This document shows, piece by piece, positions 1 through 12,447 of a stretch of DNA of 64,000 nucleotides. Every line of letters begins with the position of its first letter. Position 1 is the first letter of the stretch. The stretch lies in assembly GCA_949357655.1 (NCBI GenBank), contig CASHTG010000015.1, forward strand, positions 2,852,001 through 2,916,000, written 5' to 3'. This stretch comes from Parascedosporium putredinis (lineage: Eukaryota; Ascomycota; Sordariomycetes; Microascales; Microascaceae). The position numbers and the translations under genes were made by a program. The notes beneath the pieces were generated by a model. The model did no database searches, had not been told where the DNA came from, and saw only the letters and a program-made list of their open reading frames with translations.

Positions 1-3000
1 TACGGTGTTATGATGGAATTGAAAGCCGAAAAAGTCCTTCAATGCTCATTTCTAACCAGTAGAGGGACTCTGTGGAATAGAACGTTTCTGATGGCCAAAC
101 CTTCAATTGGTTATGTAGGGTTTGATACAGGAACCAGAAGAGACCTTGTCCGCTGTTCCACAGGCCCACAAGACGCCCACCTCATTTCAATGACAACCCC
201 TGGTCGTCGTTTCGTCCAGCTGTGCGACGTGAATTCCGGCATGGACCCCCACGCCCGCCGGGTGAAGAGTTAGGCCTGGATCTCCAACATGCCGTCCTTG
301 CATTGGAAATAATAAGTGAGGCCGGGGCTCGCGCGTTGGTGGACAGAGACCTCCATTTGCTACTTTGGTACTCGCACGCATATGAAGAACTCGATTGATC
401 TCTCGCTAGTGTTTCCGCTTTCTCTCTTTCTATCAAGCCATGTAGTGTAAATCCTGCCTCTCTGCGTTTCTGGCCGTAGCCTAGGCCAACCAACCAGAAA
501 AAGGTTCCATCAATGCAGAGAACGAATCGAATCGCTGCACGAGGGGAAAAGTCCCCCTCCGAACAGGAAAGGGGCGAAGAAGGAATTGATGAATGAGAAA
601 TCTCAAATCGATGGTAGCCGAATCTGTCAGAGTCTGCTCCAGCCTGGCCCCAGGATCATCCCATTCTCCACAACCGCCGAGAAGTGTTATGGCGCGTGCA
701 TGTGCGATGTGGGAGATTTTCGGGTCAACACCAAAAGATGCTTCCAACCTTGGAGTTCGAGAACGGGCAAGGCGCTTCCCCAAATGGTTTAGTGATCGGT
801 TGATGACCCGCCCATCCGTATCCTGGACCAGTACAGAAGCCCGCCTGCTCTCGATACTCACCCTACGACTGGAGACGGTGGGGAGCTCAAGCTGCTTGCT
901 ACTCGACGCCTTGCGCCTTGCGCCTCGGGCTCAGGCCAAGCCAAGCCCTCACTCGGCAGATTGATTCGTAGCAAAGCTGTAAGCCCTTGAGCTCATGCTC
1001 ATCACCGAGATTTTTTCCTTGCCGCTGGCCTTAACCGGCTGCATAGGTATTAGAGGTGGCTAGCACCTCTGGTGTCCATCCATGAAGCATTTTCTGCTCC
1101 ACCACAGGGGTCCGATTTCGAAAGCCGTGCCCCCGCTGACACAAGCCAAGCAAGGGTCGAACCGCTATTGCACGGGGTTCATGATCGGGTGCTGCCCACT
1201 CCGACAAAAAATTTCCCTAAAAAAACCAGACTCATGGGATTGAAAGGTCTGGCCACTCGTAAAGTACTCTCGAAGTCGAAGAGGGAGATGGCTTGATCAA
1301 GGGGAAGAAGTGTATTACCTCTCTCCATGTCACCCGCTACCGAGGCAGGCGGATCTACGGAGTAGCAACTGATCTCGAACATCCGGCAGGATTCCGTGGC
1401 CGATTTGATGTGCCCATATTATTCCACGGCCACGAACTCAGTAGGCACCCAAGCACCCAAGCACCCAAGGCACCCCCACTCTTGTGAGCCCTGGGCCGTA
1501 CCTGCCCCAGTCCCACGAGTCCCAGCTTGCCCAGGTAATCAATGCACGCACGCACCAACAGTGTTGAACCCACCAACCCCACCCACTCCCCTCTTCAGTC
1601 ACTTTCTTTTTCCTTGTCCCTCCTGTGCCCCCTGCTCCGTCCTCCACCTTATTCCCCACGGAAACCTGCCCGCGCCCTCGAACTGATCCCAACCATCCCC
1701 TCGTCCCCCAATCACTCGCATCGGAACAGACCAGTTTCGTGACACTATAGATCCAGGGGTCGGTAACCAAGACCGAAACGCCAAAGGGTGTAGCTGATCG
1801 TCGTACTCATACTCTGTAACAAAAAGCGTCATGTTTTTTCAACATGGCATGCCCCAACAGCAACGGCGCCGAGGGATCAATGGGGTTGATGGAGTTGATG
1901 GATCGATTTTGGTGGAGCAGAAGCGGTCAAAACCCCGGCACTATGAAAGGAGAGGGCCGCACTAGATCTCACCGACGGATCAATTTGATAGAAAGCTGGG
2001 TGTCCACTGGAGCCGTCACTAGTGTAATCATGTAGCCCATGGATGGATCCGTCCTAGATGAATCAATGGACCACCACTCTGACGGCCACTCACCAAAGGT
2101 ACGAGCCGTCCACCCAGCCCTCTTTCGTGAAGACTGGTTCACTAGTGTAGAGGGATTCCGGCTTCTTTCCAATTCGCGCAGTGAAGCACGAGTTTGGTAC
2201 TTTCATAGTTCAATCTGGTTCAAGCCTAGCTAGCTGCTTTTACCGTTCGCTGCGTGAGCCATCCCACCATCACTGGCTTCGATTTTTTTCTTCTTTTTTT
2301 CCCGCGGCAGAGCATTAATTTCGACTGCAGTGTCCATCTTGTGTGGGGCCTCGACCGTGTACCGAAACTCCGTACCATCACATCAATCGTGCTTTCTGTC
2401 TTTTAGCGGCGCCAGCCCTCTCTTCTCTCCCCTGCGGACCCTTCTTTTTTTCTCCTTCCTCTCCCTTTCCGTCCCAGAGGCTTTCGAGATTCCTCGAGTC
2501 CTCCAACAGGCCAGCCCCTTCGCAGGCTCAAGAGCCCTTTTTCAACTCTTCTTCGCTTTTTTCCCCTGCTCACCTTCCTTCTCCCCGCAGACTCGCGCCC
2601 CATTTTCCATCCGCTCGACGGCTTCGTGCGTGATCGCGACACCCTTTCCGATCACGGCATCCCACAACCCGGCTTCAGCCGATAATTTTACAGGCGCTCC
2701 GCTCCGTCAGCCCCCCAAACCGCCCGAACCTGGCGCCAACAAATCGAGGTCCTCGATATTTTGCTTTGATCTCCTTGAAGCTTCGCGACGCTCTTGTTTG
2801 AGAACCTCCACTATTTGTCGCCCAGCGCATCCTCGGCACCGCATCGCGTACTCGCGCTGAGGGAATGACGGCTATCTGTACCAAAAGTTGGAGGAATTTC
2901 TTGAGAACCCGGAATCATTCGCCCACATCCGCACTTGAGCCTCATGGCACGGAAACCCCTCGCCTTAAACGACCGTAACTAGCGCTCAATCATTCCTCTA

Positions 3001-3228
3001 CACTTGGCTTTTGCCCTTCCTAGTGGATTCAAATCGACGACTACCCTACCCACCGCTTGCTTATCAACTTTGAACCTTCTTTTTCTCCTCCTCTTTGGGT
3101 CGAAGGCGCGCCATTCCCATCAGTCGAACCCCACGTCCGGTCCAGACGCCACCGCCGTCACTCCGCACCTTTAAAGCCCCGACGTTAATCTTCCATTACC
3201 ATCAGCGACGAACTCTCTCCATTTCACC
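1..3228. other. gene-free region and upstream region of nuc-1
   Basis: No reading frame here has recognisable protein character; the longest (2330-2860, +) is pyrimidine-driven Ser/Pro/Phe-rich sequence. An ACCCAAGC-type tandem repeat lies at 1443-1475. From about 2390 to 2620 the + strand is strongly C/T-rich, as is common for transcribed leaders of filamentous-fungal genes, so a long 5' leader of nuc-1 probably starts within the last kilobase. This is inference from composition only. Confidence 0.5.
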
Positions 3229-5472
3229 ATGATGGATTCTTCTGGGTGGAACCCCCAAGACCAGTCCATGGCGTCGGCCACGGACGACGACTTCCAGCAG
3301 TTCCTCGAAATGCAGGGGATGTCGACCATGACTGACACTCTCAACTTCGATTTCCAGTCCTTCCAGGACCCTTCCACCGCCTCCATGCTATCGCAGGCAC
3401 CCCGCGATCAGATGGATACCTCGATGGGCGGCACCGAACCTTCGCTGGTTATCCCAACGACGGCCGGCTTGAGCCAGGAGCACATTGCCGCCATCACTAG
3501 CGGGGCGAGCCACAACTCGATCCAAGCCCACATCTCCCACATGCCGCCCACCCCCAACGATGCTATCACGGAAATCGATGCCCAGATCCAATATCTACAG
3601 CAGCAGCGACTCCAGCAGCAGCAGAGGCAAGCACGCGAGCAGCACTCGACCTTTTTGGTGGCCGGAATCATGTCATTCCCCGACCCTCAGAGCTTGGAAC
3701 TCCAGGCGGGAAGTGGTCAGTTCTTCTCGCCCCTCGAGACTCCCATGTTCGACAACCGGCCCCATCACCTGAAGGACGCGCAGCAAGAGGTAAATTAAGA
3801 AATCCTGACATATCTTCGTACCCTCTATCCATATCCGTCCATGCCAGCGCGCCTTTTTTCTTTCTTTTTTTTGCCAATAGTTGCCCTTTTCTTTTGTCAT
3901 ACCACAACCTCAAGTGTATTAACCATGTCTCTTGCTACCACAGATGGCCTTCACCCCCTAGTCTCGCCCGCCGTAACACCTTTAGACCCCCACTTCAACG
4001 TCGATTCGAGTTTCGCCCTGCCCGGTACCTACTTTAGTCCTCTTACGTCGCCTGCTCTTCATGCTCAAAACGACCCTAGTGCCTTCTACGGCCCCCGCAA
4101 ATGCAGCAGCCTGTTATGAACACAACCTCGCCAGTCGAGATGGACCTCGAGACGGCGTTACCCATGTCTGAAGCCGCCAAGAAGGCCCGGAAGCCCGCCA
4201 GCAAGACGAATCGGAAAGTCAACGTGCGGCAGTCGCCCATCACAAAACCGCAACGCCGCAAGACCACCAGCTCGGCGATTGTCAATCAGGTCCTTAATGA
4301 GGCGGTGGAAAACCGCCATACTTCCAGTCCCATCGTCCTCGCCAACCCGCTCGAGGACACGGACGAGAATAGCTCCGTGTCCCCCGAGGCGCTCTCCGAT
4401 ATGCCTCCGCCCCCTACCCCTCCCAAGGTCTCGGCCCAAACGAGGGCTTTGGCGGCCAACAAGAGAACGAATCTTGCCACACCTCTCCCGCTTGCCGCGA
4501 TGCCCTCTCCTGCCACGCCGGCCTCGCTCATGAAGTTGCCTCCCTCTTCATCCTCTAATGCTAACAAGGTCTCGTCGTCGCCCAACAGCCACAGGGGATA
4601 CGTCTCGACCGACCCCATGGATACCTTTTTCCAACTTCCCGAAGCTGTTGATGTGGCGCCCGACGATTCGTCTCCCTCGAGAACCAGCCCACCGTCACCC
4701 GGCAGCGCGTCCCCGGAGATTCGAACGCGGGGAAGACGCCCCTGATCCAGGCTGCCCGGTCGCCGTCCTTTGGTAGGCCTGGGACTCAGTCAGCCAACCA
4801 AAGTCCAATGTTGGCGCCTGGTGCTTCCACGCCCGTGTCCCGGCGGACGCCGCAGCTAGGCCCCCGCGCGAACAAGAAGCGTACGGGCTCTGTGACGGCC
4901 TCCCCGCGCTCCTACCGAAAATATCACCCAACCTCAAACCCCTCCTACCTGGTGCGTCAGACGAGACGCTAGAGGATACCGCATCCCGGCTACTAGCGAC
5001 GAAATCAAATTACCAGAATATCCTAGAGGGGAACAAGGTCCCCGGCGTTTCCTACCCTAGTGAACTCTCCACTAATCTCACGTCAAAACGCACGTCACAC
5101 AAGATCGCCGAGCAGGGCAGGAGAAATAGAATCAACTCGGCTCTACAGGAGATCGCCTCTTTGTTGCCGTCTGGGAGTGCGAAGAGCAGCGATGAGGGCG
5201 ATGCGGAGAAGAAGGACGCCAAGGGCGTGACACCCGGCAGTAAGGCCAGCACAGTCGAGCTGGCCATCGAGTACATCAAACATCTCAAGAGGGAAGTCGC
5301 CGAGGCTACGAAACGGGCCGAAGACGCGGAGAGAAAGCTCGGTATTAAACCGTCGCCGGATGCGGAGTCATTAAAAGAACCTCCTTCCCCGAAGCAAATC
5401 CAGACCACAAGCGAGACGACAACGGCGACGAGTACTGAGGTGACGGAGACGGAAAAAGCAAAGGCAACATGA
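3229..5472 (+). CDS. nuc-1: bHLH phosphate-starvation regulator, NUC-1/Pho4 type
   Basis: Transcription factor of the phosphate-acquisition pathway, the Neurospora NUC-1 / yeast Pho4 type, expected to bind CACGTG-like sites in phosphatase and transporter promoters. Exon 1 is 3229-3789, intron 3790-3943, exon 2 3944-5472. The N-terminus is Gln/Ser-rich and acidic; the middle is Ser/Pro-rich and disordered. The C-terminal basic region (about 5083-5165) has the H..E...R/R pattern in TSHKIAEQGRRNR, then helix 1, a loop with a long acidic insert (SSDEGDAEKKD), helix 2 (STVELAIEYIKHLK) and a heptad tail. The frame is broken four times, at C-runs 3954-3958, 4092-4096, 4902-4905 and the G-run 4729-4732. 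One extra base in each gives a continuous product of about 697 residues, so this is read as one intact gene. The family assignment is firm; the splice phase at exon 2 depends on the first repair. Confidence 0.9.
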
Positions 5473-6525
5473 GGCAGTACGGTGCGCGGAGGGTTTCCAT
5501 GCGCGCACGCACGCATGAGTTGAATATTGCCAGCGTTCTTTGGGGTTTTTGTTCTTTTTCGTTTTCCTCCTCAGTCTCCAAAATATCCACTTTTTCTTTG
5601 TCTTCGCTCTCAGAGAGGATTCCCAGCCGGATGATTTCTAAAGCGAGTTCTTGGCTTCGGGAGCGGTTGCACCTACTATGGTTGTTGTTGTCAATGTTGT
5701 TGGTATCAGGCATGAGATTTCTCACTCGGCGGGACGGTTCATATGGCATGAAGGAAAGGGGGTGGTCTGTTTTTTTTTTTATATCTTTTATCTTGTCTTG
5801 TTTCCCTTGCCCTGGGGGAGGATCACCGCATATGCTTCCCTGCGCATCCTGCTATCTACCTTGGCGTCTTGCTTCTTTTGTCTTGTACGGTGGGGCGTGG
5901 GCCCACGAAATATTCCCGGTCAGTGTGCATCTTCTCCAACTAGTTATATCCTATAATAGCAGAGATGCCTCTCTAGTGGTCCTGCTGTGTAATCTTTCAA
6001 ACAAGGGGAAAAAGAAAACGAATAAAAAAGGAAGATGGCCAGAAAATACATACACCCAGCATCATGCAAGCAACGCGAAAAGTCTTTGGGCTCATTGCGC
6101 CCAACTTACAAAGTTCACGCGACTGTGACGTACAGCCGGATGAAGGCGAAGTTTAAGGTGACATCTATCGATGTAGGCATATGGACGCTGAACAATATAT
6201 GATTGCCCTTCTGTCCTTAAACTACTACGATTCTACACCCATGCCCAGTTCATCTTTTGAAGTCCTATTCCGTACCTCCGCATGTACTCTTCTTCACCAT
6301 AGCAAGGAATGATAAGAACCGACTCTATATTTGGGAATCTTTGGGGATGGACTAATAGAAGAAAAGAAAAAGGAAAATTACTGAAGGGAAAAGAACAGAA
6401 AAGAAAAGACCAAGGCAATACCTTCGCCCAAAGCCCAAGGCGGCCACCAGTTCAGACGCCCTGCACATCGCAGTCTGGGGGCCAGAAACCGACTCGTTGT
6501 GCTTCCTTCTTAAACATGTCCCCCA
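5473..6525. other. convergent intergenic region nuc-1 / PCC1
   Basis: Contains the 3' ends of two converging genes. Apparent frames (for example 5469-6128, +) are T-rich and Phe/Ser-rich without family features. A canonical AATAAA lies at 6021-6026 on the + strand, about 550 bases after the nuc-1 stop, and could serve as its poly(A) signal. I see no other feature. Confidence 0.5.
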
Positions 6526-6845
6526 TCAACTCCCAGTGACAGCAGCGGTAGCGAGCGGCAATGGGTCGCTAGTCTTGGGGACGAGGGCGGGGACGTCCAT
6601 CTTCTCCATGACTTCGAGGACCAGGCTCAGGCTTTCCATAAAGGAGTTGGTGGCGACGCGGAGCATGCGGTTGGTGGTGGCGCGGTACTCGACCTCGAGG
6701 ACGGACCCCGGGCGTCGTCGGGGCCGCTCGCGCCGCCGCCGAGGGAAAAGGAGCGGCGGACGAGGGGGATAGCTCCTTGTCGACGGAGATGGCGGATAGA
6801 GCTATGGAGGCGAGGCGAGGGGTGGGGAAGGGGATGGAAAGGGAT
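6526..6845 (-). CDS. PCC1: KEOPS complex subunit Pcc1, 3' exon (first exon unresolved)
   Basis: Small subunit of the KEOPS/EKC complex, which makes the universal t6A37 modification of ANN-decoding tRNAs and affects transcription and telomeres in yeast. The exon starts after a clear CTCTCTCTCTACAG acceptor (6846 side) and encodes the Pcc1 hallmark SIPFPTPRLASIALSAIS, VDKELSP, then YRATTNRMLRVATNSFMES and VLEVMEKMDVPAL in a second and third frame. Stop at 6526-6528. Two breaks lie in homopolymers: one C missing after KELSP (G-run near 6764 on the + strand) and one G missing in the GGDDARGS-like linker (C-run near 6708). The 5' exon must lie above 6846 on the minus strand, but no start and donor pair there is convincing. 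Identity rests on the conserved core; gene length is normal for the family if exon 1 is short. Confidence 0.75.
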
Positions 6846-6862
6846 CTGTAGAGAGAGAGCAT

Positions 6863-9487
6863 GAGAGAATGGTCAGCGCGGGGTTACGTTGTTTGACCAA
6901 GACAGTCTTGGTCTTCTTTTAAAAAGAACAAGAAAAAGTCCTCCTTTTTCTCTTCAAGGGACTTCCATCCTGCGCGACGAACTTTCTTGTGTCTGCGGGA
7001 TGTACATGGATCAAGCTTTGGCGGGGGAGGAGAGTACGGACATTGAGCAAGGGAAGGCTTGGACGTCAGCCATCTTTGTGTTTGTTTTCTGTTTTGTTTT
7101 TCTTCTCTGTTTGCTTTTTTCCCCTTGGATTTCCTTCTTCTTCTCTTCTTCCCTTGTGTTTCACAGTCCTTCAATGTCTGGGCCACGGGATGACGTCCGC
7201 TGCAACGCGGTGAAAGGACAAGGCAGGAGTGGCGAGAGCTTCGCTCTGGATAGGCGACTCTGCGATTACGGCTCGGAAGGATGATGTATCAGGTCGCCAC
7301 TGAGCATCACATGCGCGCGGACATGGTCGACAGGATTGAGAGCGGCCGGGTTGTTTCTCTGTTTCTCGGTTCGAGCAATGTTTAATTCTCTGAGCTGAGA
7401 TAGTTTGATCCAGAGTGCCCCTCCATCCTGACTACGTACAAGTACACTACAGCGGTCTATTTTTTTATTTGTTGGCGACTTTCATGGTGGGGGCGGGGAA
7501 GAATGTGATGGGCGAGACAAAAGGAAGCGATGAAATGGGGCTCTGTGGCTTGCAAGTCAGCCAGTGATAGATGTGGCTGTCAGTAGAGATTTGTGGCTGG
7601 AGATGTTTATTGCCCACCATATGCCCACCATGATACATCAATTGTGGATGTAACCTCTTGAAACAGGCCGGACAAAACATTCACTTATTGCTGAGTGGGG
7701 GATGGAACTGGGAAACTGGTGGGACCAGGCTGTCAAGTTGTTCTTTTATTTCTGGAAGCATAGCCTCAGGTATTAATATCAAAACAATGGGCAAAGACGA
7801 AAGGAAATGAAGAGGGATATCGGCATGAATGTGGATATGTGGATAATGTCTACCACGGCTGCATGTGGCTATTACTTTAAGGAAAAACAAAGAAAGAATA
7901 AGGAATAGTGAAGAAAAAGGACCTAGAAACAAAACATGAACAAAGAAAGAATTTTATCGAAGAAAATAAAGACAAAGAAGATTGGGAAAATTCAAAGAAG
8001 AGAAAGGGGAAAAAAGAAGTTAAAAAAAGGGAAGAAGAAGAGAGTAACACAATATTATCAGGAGTTCATTCTCATCCATTCATCCCATCGTCAAGTCCCC
8101 ATCTCACAACATAATATTATTATTGTTGGTCTGTGAGTAAGAGGAAGGATACATTGCTAAAAGAACGTAAACGTAACGTGCGGTCTCCGGGTCGCCGAGG
8201 CCACATGTGGCCGTCGCTTGGTTCCGTCCCGGGGCGCTGAAAAGCGAAGGGTTAATGCACCCGCCATCAGATCTGAAGGAACCGCAACGGCGTCTCCATA
8301 GCAAAGGAACAGGGGACAGCTAAAAACATTCGGAGCCCCGGGGCTGGTTTGGAAAGGGAGGGGCGGGCGAGGTGTGGAGGAGGGAGGGGGGACTCTTTCA
8401 GGGCGTCAATCAGATGGGAGGATACGCAATAATAGAGCTGGTTAGGAAACCACGATTTATTATCATCAATTGATTATCTACCAAGTATTAATACTGCAAG
8501 TACAGGACTTGCAGGTGTGTTATGATGGCAGATGAGGGGAGGGATGGGATATTCAGCCTCCATTTGCACACCCATCCACTAGATTCACAATTGACACATG
8601 ACGGGAGACGGGAGACGGGCAAGACGGGATGGGATCAATTGATATTATGGAATAATATTATTATGGCCCAGTGGTGCTGCTGTCTCCATTGAATGGATCC
8701 TTGTGCTCTTTGTCTGTCGCCCAGGATTTGATGTACCTTTTTGCCCTGGGTCGCTCCGTTGCTGCATTGCTTGCATTGCTTGTAGTGGTCGAATTGTCGG
8801 CGGGTTGTCATGACAACCCAATCTGGCCAATGGCAGGCACCGCCACCGCTGTTATTTTTGACCGGGTTTTGGAAATGAGAGGTCAATACGGTCAAACATG
8901 GTGGTACCGGGGGCCCTGCTCGCTGCTCACTGTTTCTCTCCCAGTGAGAGCAACAACATTAAAACATCGTCGTCGCTCACACGACAGTACAAAATACAGG
9001 TTCATATCTTGGACACACCGCAGCATCATATTCTCTTCTCTTTTCCCTCATTCTCCCCCATCTTCTTTTTGCCCTTTTGCAGATTCATCGTGCTTCCAAG
9101 TCCACGACCCCGAGCCCGAGCAGCTTCTTGAGTTCCCATCTCTGTCTCTGCCTCTGATATACGCACACACAAACATACATTCTCTCTGTGTTTCTCTCGC
9201 TCTCTCTCTCTCTCCCTCTCTTCATCTTCACATCCGCCCCATTGCAGATTCGACATTTTAGCTCACAGCCGTCTTATTCGAAGCATATGATTTCAGCATC
9301 ATTCGGGCTTCTCCTCTGACATTATTCACTCCTCCCTGCGGCCAGCCCCGATATCCACCATCCGTGGACCAAGCCTTCGTAGCAGCAGCCATCAGTAGCC
9401 GCTCCCCTCCGCTCCAGGCTTCTTCCACCCGTCTGTTCTTGTTGTAAGAAACTCTCGGCGGTGGATCCAGCCAGCAGCCCCTTCACA
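6863..9487. other. gene-free region upstream of PCC1 and CDC14
   Basis: Divergent promoter interval between PCC1 (-) and CDC14 (+). It should contain the missing first exon of PCC1. Sections are compositionally skewed: purine-rich on the + strand at 7870-8050, G-rich at 8340-8395, and C/T-rich at 9030-9240 (including a CT-repeat near 9190-9230), the last being a likely transcribed leader of CDC14. A GGGATCAATTGATATTAT word occurs near 8632. No other gene is supported. Confidence 0.45.
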
Positions 9488-11605
9488 ATGCCTATCTCCA
9501 AGAACACCACAAATTTGGGCCAGATCGTCGAGTATATTCCCGGTAAGTTTCTGTAATCCTGCTTTCAGCGCACAGCCACTTCACAGACGAATCGCCTCCA
9601 GGAGAGAGTACCCAGTTCCAAACAAACGAAAAGGCTAACCCTGGATTCTTTCCGCTTGTCTAGACCGACTCTACCTCGCCGCCTACGTCCATCCCCCGAC
9701 GGCCGACACACTCTTCCCTTACTCAGACACACCCGTGGGCGCCAGCTCCCGCTCGCCGTCCAAGAGGACGCCGGCGCAGAAGAAGCAGCCCTTTTACTTT
9801 TCCGTTGACGACAGCCTCCTTTACAACGCCTTCCACCATGACTTTGGCCCGCTCCACATTGGCCACCTCTACCGCTTTGCCCTGTACTTCCACGAGGTCC
9901 TCGCTGCCAAGGAGAACAAGGACAGACCCATTGTCTTTTGGAGCAAGGCCGACCCTAGGAGTGAGTTATCGATCCCCGTATCTACGTTTGGTGTCATCTA
10001 TAGGATTGTGCCTGTACTAACATGAGATCCCTTTCGTGAAAAAGGCCGAGCAAATGCCGCCGCCCTCCTCGCGTGCTACATGGTCCTCATCCAGCACTGG
10101 CCCCCATCTGGCTCTCGCCCCGATTGCCCAGGTAGACCCCCTTCATGCCCTTCCGCGACGCCGGCTACAGCCAAGCCGACTACGGCATCACGGTGCAAGA
10201 CGTCGTCTACGGCGTCTGGAAGGCCAAGGAGGAAGGCGTCGTCGACCTCGAAAATTTTGACCTGGACCAGTACGAAAGGTTCGAGAGGGTGGAGCACGGC
10301 GACTTCAACTGGATCACCCCCAACTTCCTCGCCTTCGCCTCCCCCAGCACAAGCCCGTGGCCGCCGTGCCCCGCAACACGGACGCCTTTGACGCCCTGCC
10401 CAAGACCCTCGACGCCGTCGACGCCCACCCCACCCTCCCCCAACCCTTCAAGAACGTGATTCGCCACTTTGTCGAAAAGGACGTTGGCCTCGTCGTCCGG
10501 CTCAACTCCCACCTCTACTCCCCTCGTACTTCGAGGCCGCCGGCGTCCAGCACCTCGACATGATTTTCGAGGACGGCACCTGCCCCCATGAAGACGGTGC
10601 GCAAGTTTATCCGCCTCGTCCACGACATGATCACCAACAAGAAGAAGAACATTGCCGTGCACTGCAAGGCCGGCCTCGGCCGCACCGGCTGCCTCATTGG
10701 CGCCTACCTCATCTACCGCCACGGCTTCACCGCCAACGAGGTCATTGCCTTTATGCGCTTCATGCGACCCGGCATGGTCGTCGGCCCCCAGCAGCACTGG
10801 CTCCACATCAAGCAGGGCACCTTTCGCGAGTGGTGGATCGAGGAGCGCGCCGAGGCCAAGATTCGCCGCGAGCTCATGGCCGCTGCCGCCGCCAACAACC
10901 CCGCCCCCAGCACCCCCATCCGCGCCATGCAAAGGCCTCGCTGCGCAACACCCAGACCTCGACGCCCCCAACCGGAGCGCCTCCAACCGCACCCCGCTGA
11001 GCGAGGTCGACGACCGCAATAACATTGTCCAGGAAGACTACCTCCCCGCCCCCACCCCGGCCAGCCCCGCAAGGCCGCCCGCACGGATCGCCACCACCCT
11101 TACGGCCGCACCGCCTCCGCCTCCCACAACCACACCACCGTCGAGGAGGAGACGGGCATCGAAGAGGAGACGGAAATTGTCGCCGTCCACAGGACGTCCC
11201 ACGGCGGCGCCGAGTCCGACGAGGAGATTCACCTCCGCGTCCGAGCCCACCGCAAGGCCTCCCAGTCCCCCTCCGCCCGCTCCGTCAGCCACCAGACCAC
11301 CACCACCACAACCACCACCTCGACAAAACACTACAGCCTCGTCAACGCCGACGACCCCTCCCAGGACGTCGAGAACGTTGGCCCCCACCGCCACGAAACC
11401 CGTCAGCCGCGTGGTTAGCACCCCCGCCGGCGTCGGTAGCACCCTCGCCAAGGTCCGCGGTAGCCAGCGCCGAGACTCTCCCCTCCGGTCCCACGCCAGG
11501 GAACCCTCTGTGCCCTCTGCCGGCGTACGCAAGACGAGCGGTCGCATGGGCAGCGTGAGCGCTCAACCTTCTGCCACGGCTCGCAAGGTCTCGGGCGGTG
11601 CCTAG
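9488..11605 (+). CDS. CDC14: Cdc14 dual-specificity protein phosphatase
   Basis: Phosphatase that reverses Cdk phosphorylation and acts in mitotic exit, cytokinesis and septation. Exons 9488-9542, 9664-9960 and 10045-11605; donors GTAAGT and GTGAGT. The start gives MPISKNTTNLGQIVEYIPDR, followed by the N-terminal DSPn half (FYFSVDDSLLYNAFHHDFGP) and the catalytic half with HCKAGLGRTG at about 10660-10690, the Cys-x5-Arg loop of the family. WPD-loop region FEDGTCPP precedes it. The tail after about residue 430 is Ser/Thr/basic, disordered and ends with KVRGSQRRDSPLR and VRKTSGR motifs. The frame breaks at least nine times, almost all in C-runs (five C where seven are needed at about 10105, 10135 and 10583; five for six at about 10352; four for five at about 10520) plus one A-run at about 10931. 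No premature stop by substitution is seen, so the gene is read as intact. Confidence 0.92.
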
Positions 11606-12447
11606 GTGGCTCCGGGCCCGACGTGTCGGTGGTAGCGAGAGGGCCGCCCCTCCCCCCTCATCTACCCTCGGTTGTTTTCCTCCTCTTTTTAATCCTTTCC
11701 TTTGTTCTGGGTGTACATATATACCTCGGGCAGCAAGGCGTTCTTCTTTCCATCTCTTTCTTCCTTGTCGTCTTTCCGCATTTTCAGAGTTTTCGCCGCT
11801 CCGGATCCGCATCTGATGCTGCCATTCTGTTGCCTCCCAGACAACAAAAAAGCCTATCTTATTTTTGCGCTGTGTTAATATTTTCGTTCTGATTCATCCG
11901 TGTAACGACGAAACGAAATCGCAATGAGCAAACGATCCGCTATGGGAGGAAGGGCTACCATTTTCTCCCTTCCTCCTCCTCTTCCCTCTTTGCCCTCCCC
12001 ATCTTCTCTACCCCACATCTCGTCACTTGGTACAGGAGCGGGTTCCTGTGAAGCCTTGACTAGGCGGTCTTGGATGTGGCCGGAAGTTGGTGGGGTTTAC
12101 GCAAGGGGAAACCGCTCTCAACTTCGAGTTTACTGTTTTTCTTTTCTTCTCAAGCTTCTTCTCTACTGCATCATTGTTTCGGTCTGGTCACGGTCTGCTT
12201 TTATATATACTTCGTGGAATGCGTTTGAGTGTATTCTCTCTTCTCATAACCAATGATAAATTCTACGTCATGATCAACAGTTCAACGTGCAAGACTCTCT
12301 CCAACTTGGTTAATGACTTGTGATTGCCTTTTGCAGAATTAATCTATACCTGTCACAACGGAAATCATCTTGTAGAAGCTCATAACTTTTTTATTCATCA
12401 TTAGGGATTAAATATGGTGGCCTCGCCGGCCTTCCTTCTCATTCCGC
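11606..12447. other. convergent intergenic region CDC14 / PGM
   Basis: Untranslated 3' regions of two converging genes. Frames here are Phe/Ser/Leu-rich products of pyrimidine-rich DNA and have no family signature. A reverse-strand AATAAA is at 12390-12395. Confidence 0.5.
12390..12395 (-). terminator. AATAAA poly(A) signal of the phosphoglucomutase gene
   Basis: TTTATT on the + strand, i.e. AATAAA on the coding strand, about 53 bases beyond the PGM stop codon. Position and sequence fit a eukaryotic polyadenylation signal; cleavage site not determined. Confidence 0.45.

Noticed and set aside
2330..2860. 176-codon frame upstream of nuc-1
   Set aside because: Ser/Pro/Phe-rich product of a pyrimidine-rich leader; no conserved segment.
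3229..5472. Programmed ribosomal frameshifting in nuc-1 and other broken genes
   Set aside because: Breaks have no common slippery heptamer or downstream structure, occur several times per gene and in nearly all run-rich genes; run undercalling explains them more simply.
6884..7186. First exon of PCC1 within the Lys-rich minus-strand frame
   Set aside because: A 42-base intron with a GTAACC donor would be needed and the encoded N-terminus does not resemble Pcc1.
10207..11025. 272-codon frame on the minus strand inside CDC14
   Set aside because: Shadow of the GC-rich CDC14 exon; Gly/Val/Leu-rich with no family signature.
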